Part shown: one piece after another, positions 5,599 through 6,257 of the stretch
How the letters are laid out: every line of letters starts with the position of its first letter
Numbering within the stretch: the stretch's first letter is position 1
Origin: an uncultured beta proteobacterium
GTDB taxonomy: Bacteria; Pseudomonadota; Gammaproteobacteria; Burkholderiales; Rhodocyclaceae
Reading direction: 5' to 3'
Length of the DNA: 6,257 nucleotides
Assembly (NCBI GenBank): GCA_903953145.1
Contig: CAJBIL010000453.1
Coordinates: forward strand, 1 to 6,257
Program-made: the position numbers and the translations under genes
Notes under the pieces: generated by a model
Seen by the model: the letters and a program-made list of their open reading frames with translations, nothing else
Databases searched by the model: none
What the model was told of the DNA's origin: nothing

Positions 5599-5805
5599 AT
5601 GGCACGAGTAACCGTAGATGACTGTCTCCACCGCATTCCAAACCGCTTTCAGATGACGCTGGCCGCGACCTATCGCGCCCGCCAGATCGCCGCCGGCGCC
5701 ACGCCGATGGTTGATGCCGACCGGGACAAGCCAACCGTGATTGCCCTGCGTGAACTCGCACTCGGCAAATTCGGCATTGAAGTCCTCAATCGCGGCCAAG
5801 CCTGA
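5599..5805 (+). CDS. rpoZ: RNA polymerase omega subunit
   Basis: A 68-residue small subunit of RNA polymerase that clamps beta-prime and helps form the first (p)ppGpp-binding site in proteobacteria. MARVTVDDCLHRIPNRFQMTLAATYRARQ is the diagnostic N-terminal part (the NRF segment is at 15-17), followed by DKPTVIALRELALG, the second conserved block. The protein lacks the longer acidic C-terminal tail of the 91-residue E. coli omega and matches the short betaproteobacterial form. TGAGG at 5586-5590, eight bases before the ATG, supports the start. It is probably cotranscribed with gmk and spoT. The stop is UGA followed by C, and the frame continues open into spoT. Confidence 0.96.
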   Translation: MARVTVDDCLHRIPNRFQMTLAATYRARQIAAGATPMVDADRDKPTVIALRELALGKFGIEVLNRGQA

Positions 5806-5835
5806 CCGCTCTGGCTGACAGCGTGGTGTGCAATC

Positions 5836-6257
5836 ATGACCAAGGCGGCCACCACCACAGCACCGGCATCCTTTGCCGCCGCAGCACCCCACCCGGCAGA
5901 GCCTGAAGACCCGGCTTTCCGGGTCTTCATTGACAGCCTAAGCTACCTCAAACCCGAAGAAATCCGCCTTATCCGCGAGGCTTACCACTTCAGCGAGTCG
6001 GCGCACCTCGGGCAAACGCGCCTGTCCGGCGAACCCTACATCACCCACCCGCTGGCAGTTGCCGGCGCACTGGCCGAGTGGCACATGGACGCGCAGGCAG
6101 TCATCGCGGCCCTGCTCCATGACGTGATGGAAGACACGGCCGTCAGCAAGGCTGAAATTGCCGAGCGTTTCGGCAAATCAGTAGCCGAGCTGGTGGACGG
6201 GCTCTCCAAGCTCGACAAGATAGAGTTTCAGTCCTACGCGGAAGCGCAGGCAGAAAA
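5836..6257 (+). CDS. spoT: Bifunctional (p)ppGpp synthetase/hydrolase SpoT/Rel, 5' part only
   Basis: The first 140 residues of an RSH protein normally near 700-750 residues; the rest lies beyond the right edge. The HD hydrolase domain begins around residue 45. Compared with Rel enzymes, R62 in TRLSGEP, H71 in YITHP, H95-D96 in LLHDVMEDT and E99-D100 are all present with the expected spacing, so (p)ppGpp hydrolysis should be intact in this part. FGKSVAELVDGLSKLDKIEF (112-131) is typical. The synthetase, TGS and ACT regions are not visible. The first 25 residues are an Ala/Pro/Thr-rich extension without clear homology. The ATG is the first in frame after the rpoZ stop, 30 bases away, with only a weak Shine-Dalgarno-like GTGGTG. 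The next ATG lies inside the HD domain, which rules it out. SpoT rather than RelA is indicated by the intact HD residues and the rpoZ neighbour. Confidence 0.93.
   Translation, partial: MTKAATTTAPASFAAAAPHPAEPEDPAFRVFIDSLSYLKPEEIRLIREAYHFSESAHLGQTRLSGEPYITHPLAVAGALAEWHMDAQAVIAALLHDVMEDTAVSKAEIAERFGKSVAELVDGLSKLDKIEFQSYAEAQAE
5904..5929. repeat. Perfect 11-bp inverted repeat in the start of spoT
   Basis: TGAAGACCCGG (5904-5914) and CCGGGTCTTCA (5919-5929) pair perfectly around the 4-base loop CTTT. The hairpin begins 68 bases after the spoT ATG and encodes residues around E24-F31. The stem resembles an intrinsic terminator, but no T-run follows in either direction (ATTGACAG on the plus strand), so simple termination is unlikely. 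It could pause polymerase, shape mRNA stability or slow early translation of spoT. Confidence 0.65.

Noticed and set aside
5904..5929. Inverted repeat as a simple rho-independent terminator of rpoZ
   Set aside because: It lies within the spoT reading frame after the only plausible start and lacks a T-tract on either strand.

Overview
The window reads as chromosomal core sequence of a betaproteobacterium. Rhodocyclales (Dechloromonas/Azonexus-like) is my best guess. The basis is moderately high GC in the coding regions, a short 68-residue omega subunit of the beta type, and the gene order (rdgB, rph, PP2C phosphatase and Ser/Thr kinase on the minus strand, divergent yicC, then gmk-rpoZ-spoT). 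The taxonomic placement is an inference from remembered synteny and was not searched.

Left part, minus strand (about 1-3013): one tight transcription unit read right to left. It runs from a Hanks-type kinase to a PP2C phosphatase (4-base overlap), RNase PH (45-base gap) and RdgB (4-base overlap), and RdgB runs off the left edge. A heptamer of seven A residues lies exactly in -1 slippery phase at the last codons of the kinase, and a -1 slip there leads directly into the phosphatase ATG.

Middle (3014-4963): a 102-base divergent intergenic region carries a 13-base inverted repeat, followed by yicC on the plus strand. Next comes a lower-GC insert on the minus strand, a complete HigB/HigA-type toxin-antitoxin module with a palindromic operator candidate. 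Just upstream of higB is a 43-codon protein-like open frame without a start codon, possibly a gene remnant. This insert separates yicC from gmk, which are neighbours in many bacteria.

Right part, plus strand (4964-6257): gmk, rpoZ and the 5' part of spoT, a widely conserved block joining GTP precursor synthesis, the RNA polymerase omega subunit and (p)ppGpp turnover. The spoT fragment has a perfect 11-base-pair inverted repeat inside its early coding region. It also lies in the same reading frame as rpoZ, separated by one UGA-C stop and ten sense codons.

Taken together the genes concern RNA trimming (rph, yicC), nucleotide quality and supply (rdgB, gmk), transcription and stringent control (rpoZ, spoT), reversible protein phosphorylation (kinase/PP2C) and a translation-targeting toxin. 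No tRNA, rRNA, CRISPR array or insertion sequence was seen. No stretch above 300 bases lacks a gene.
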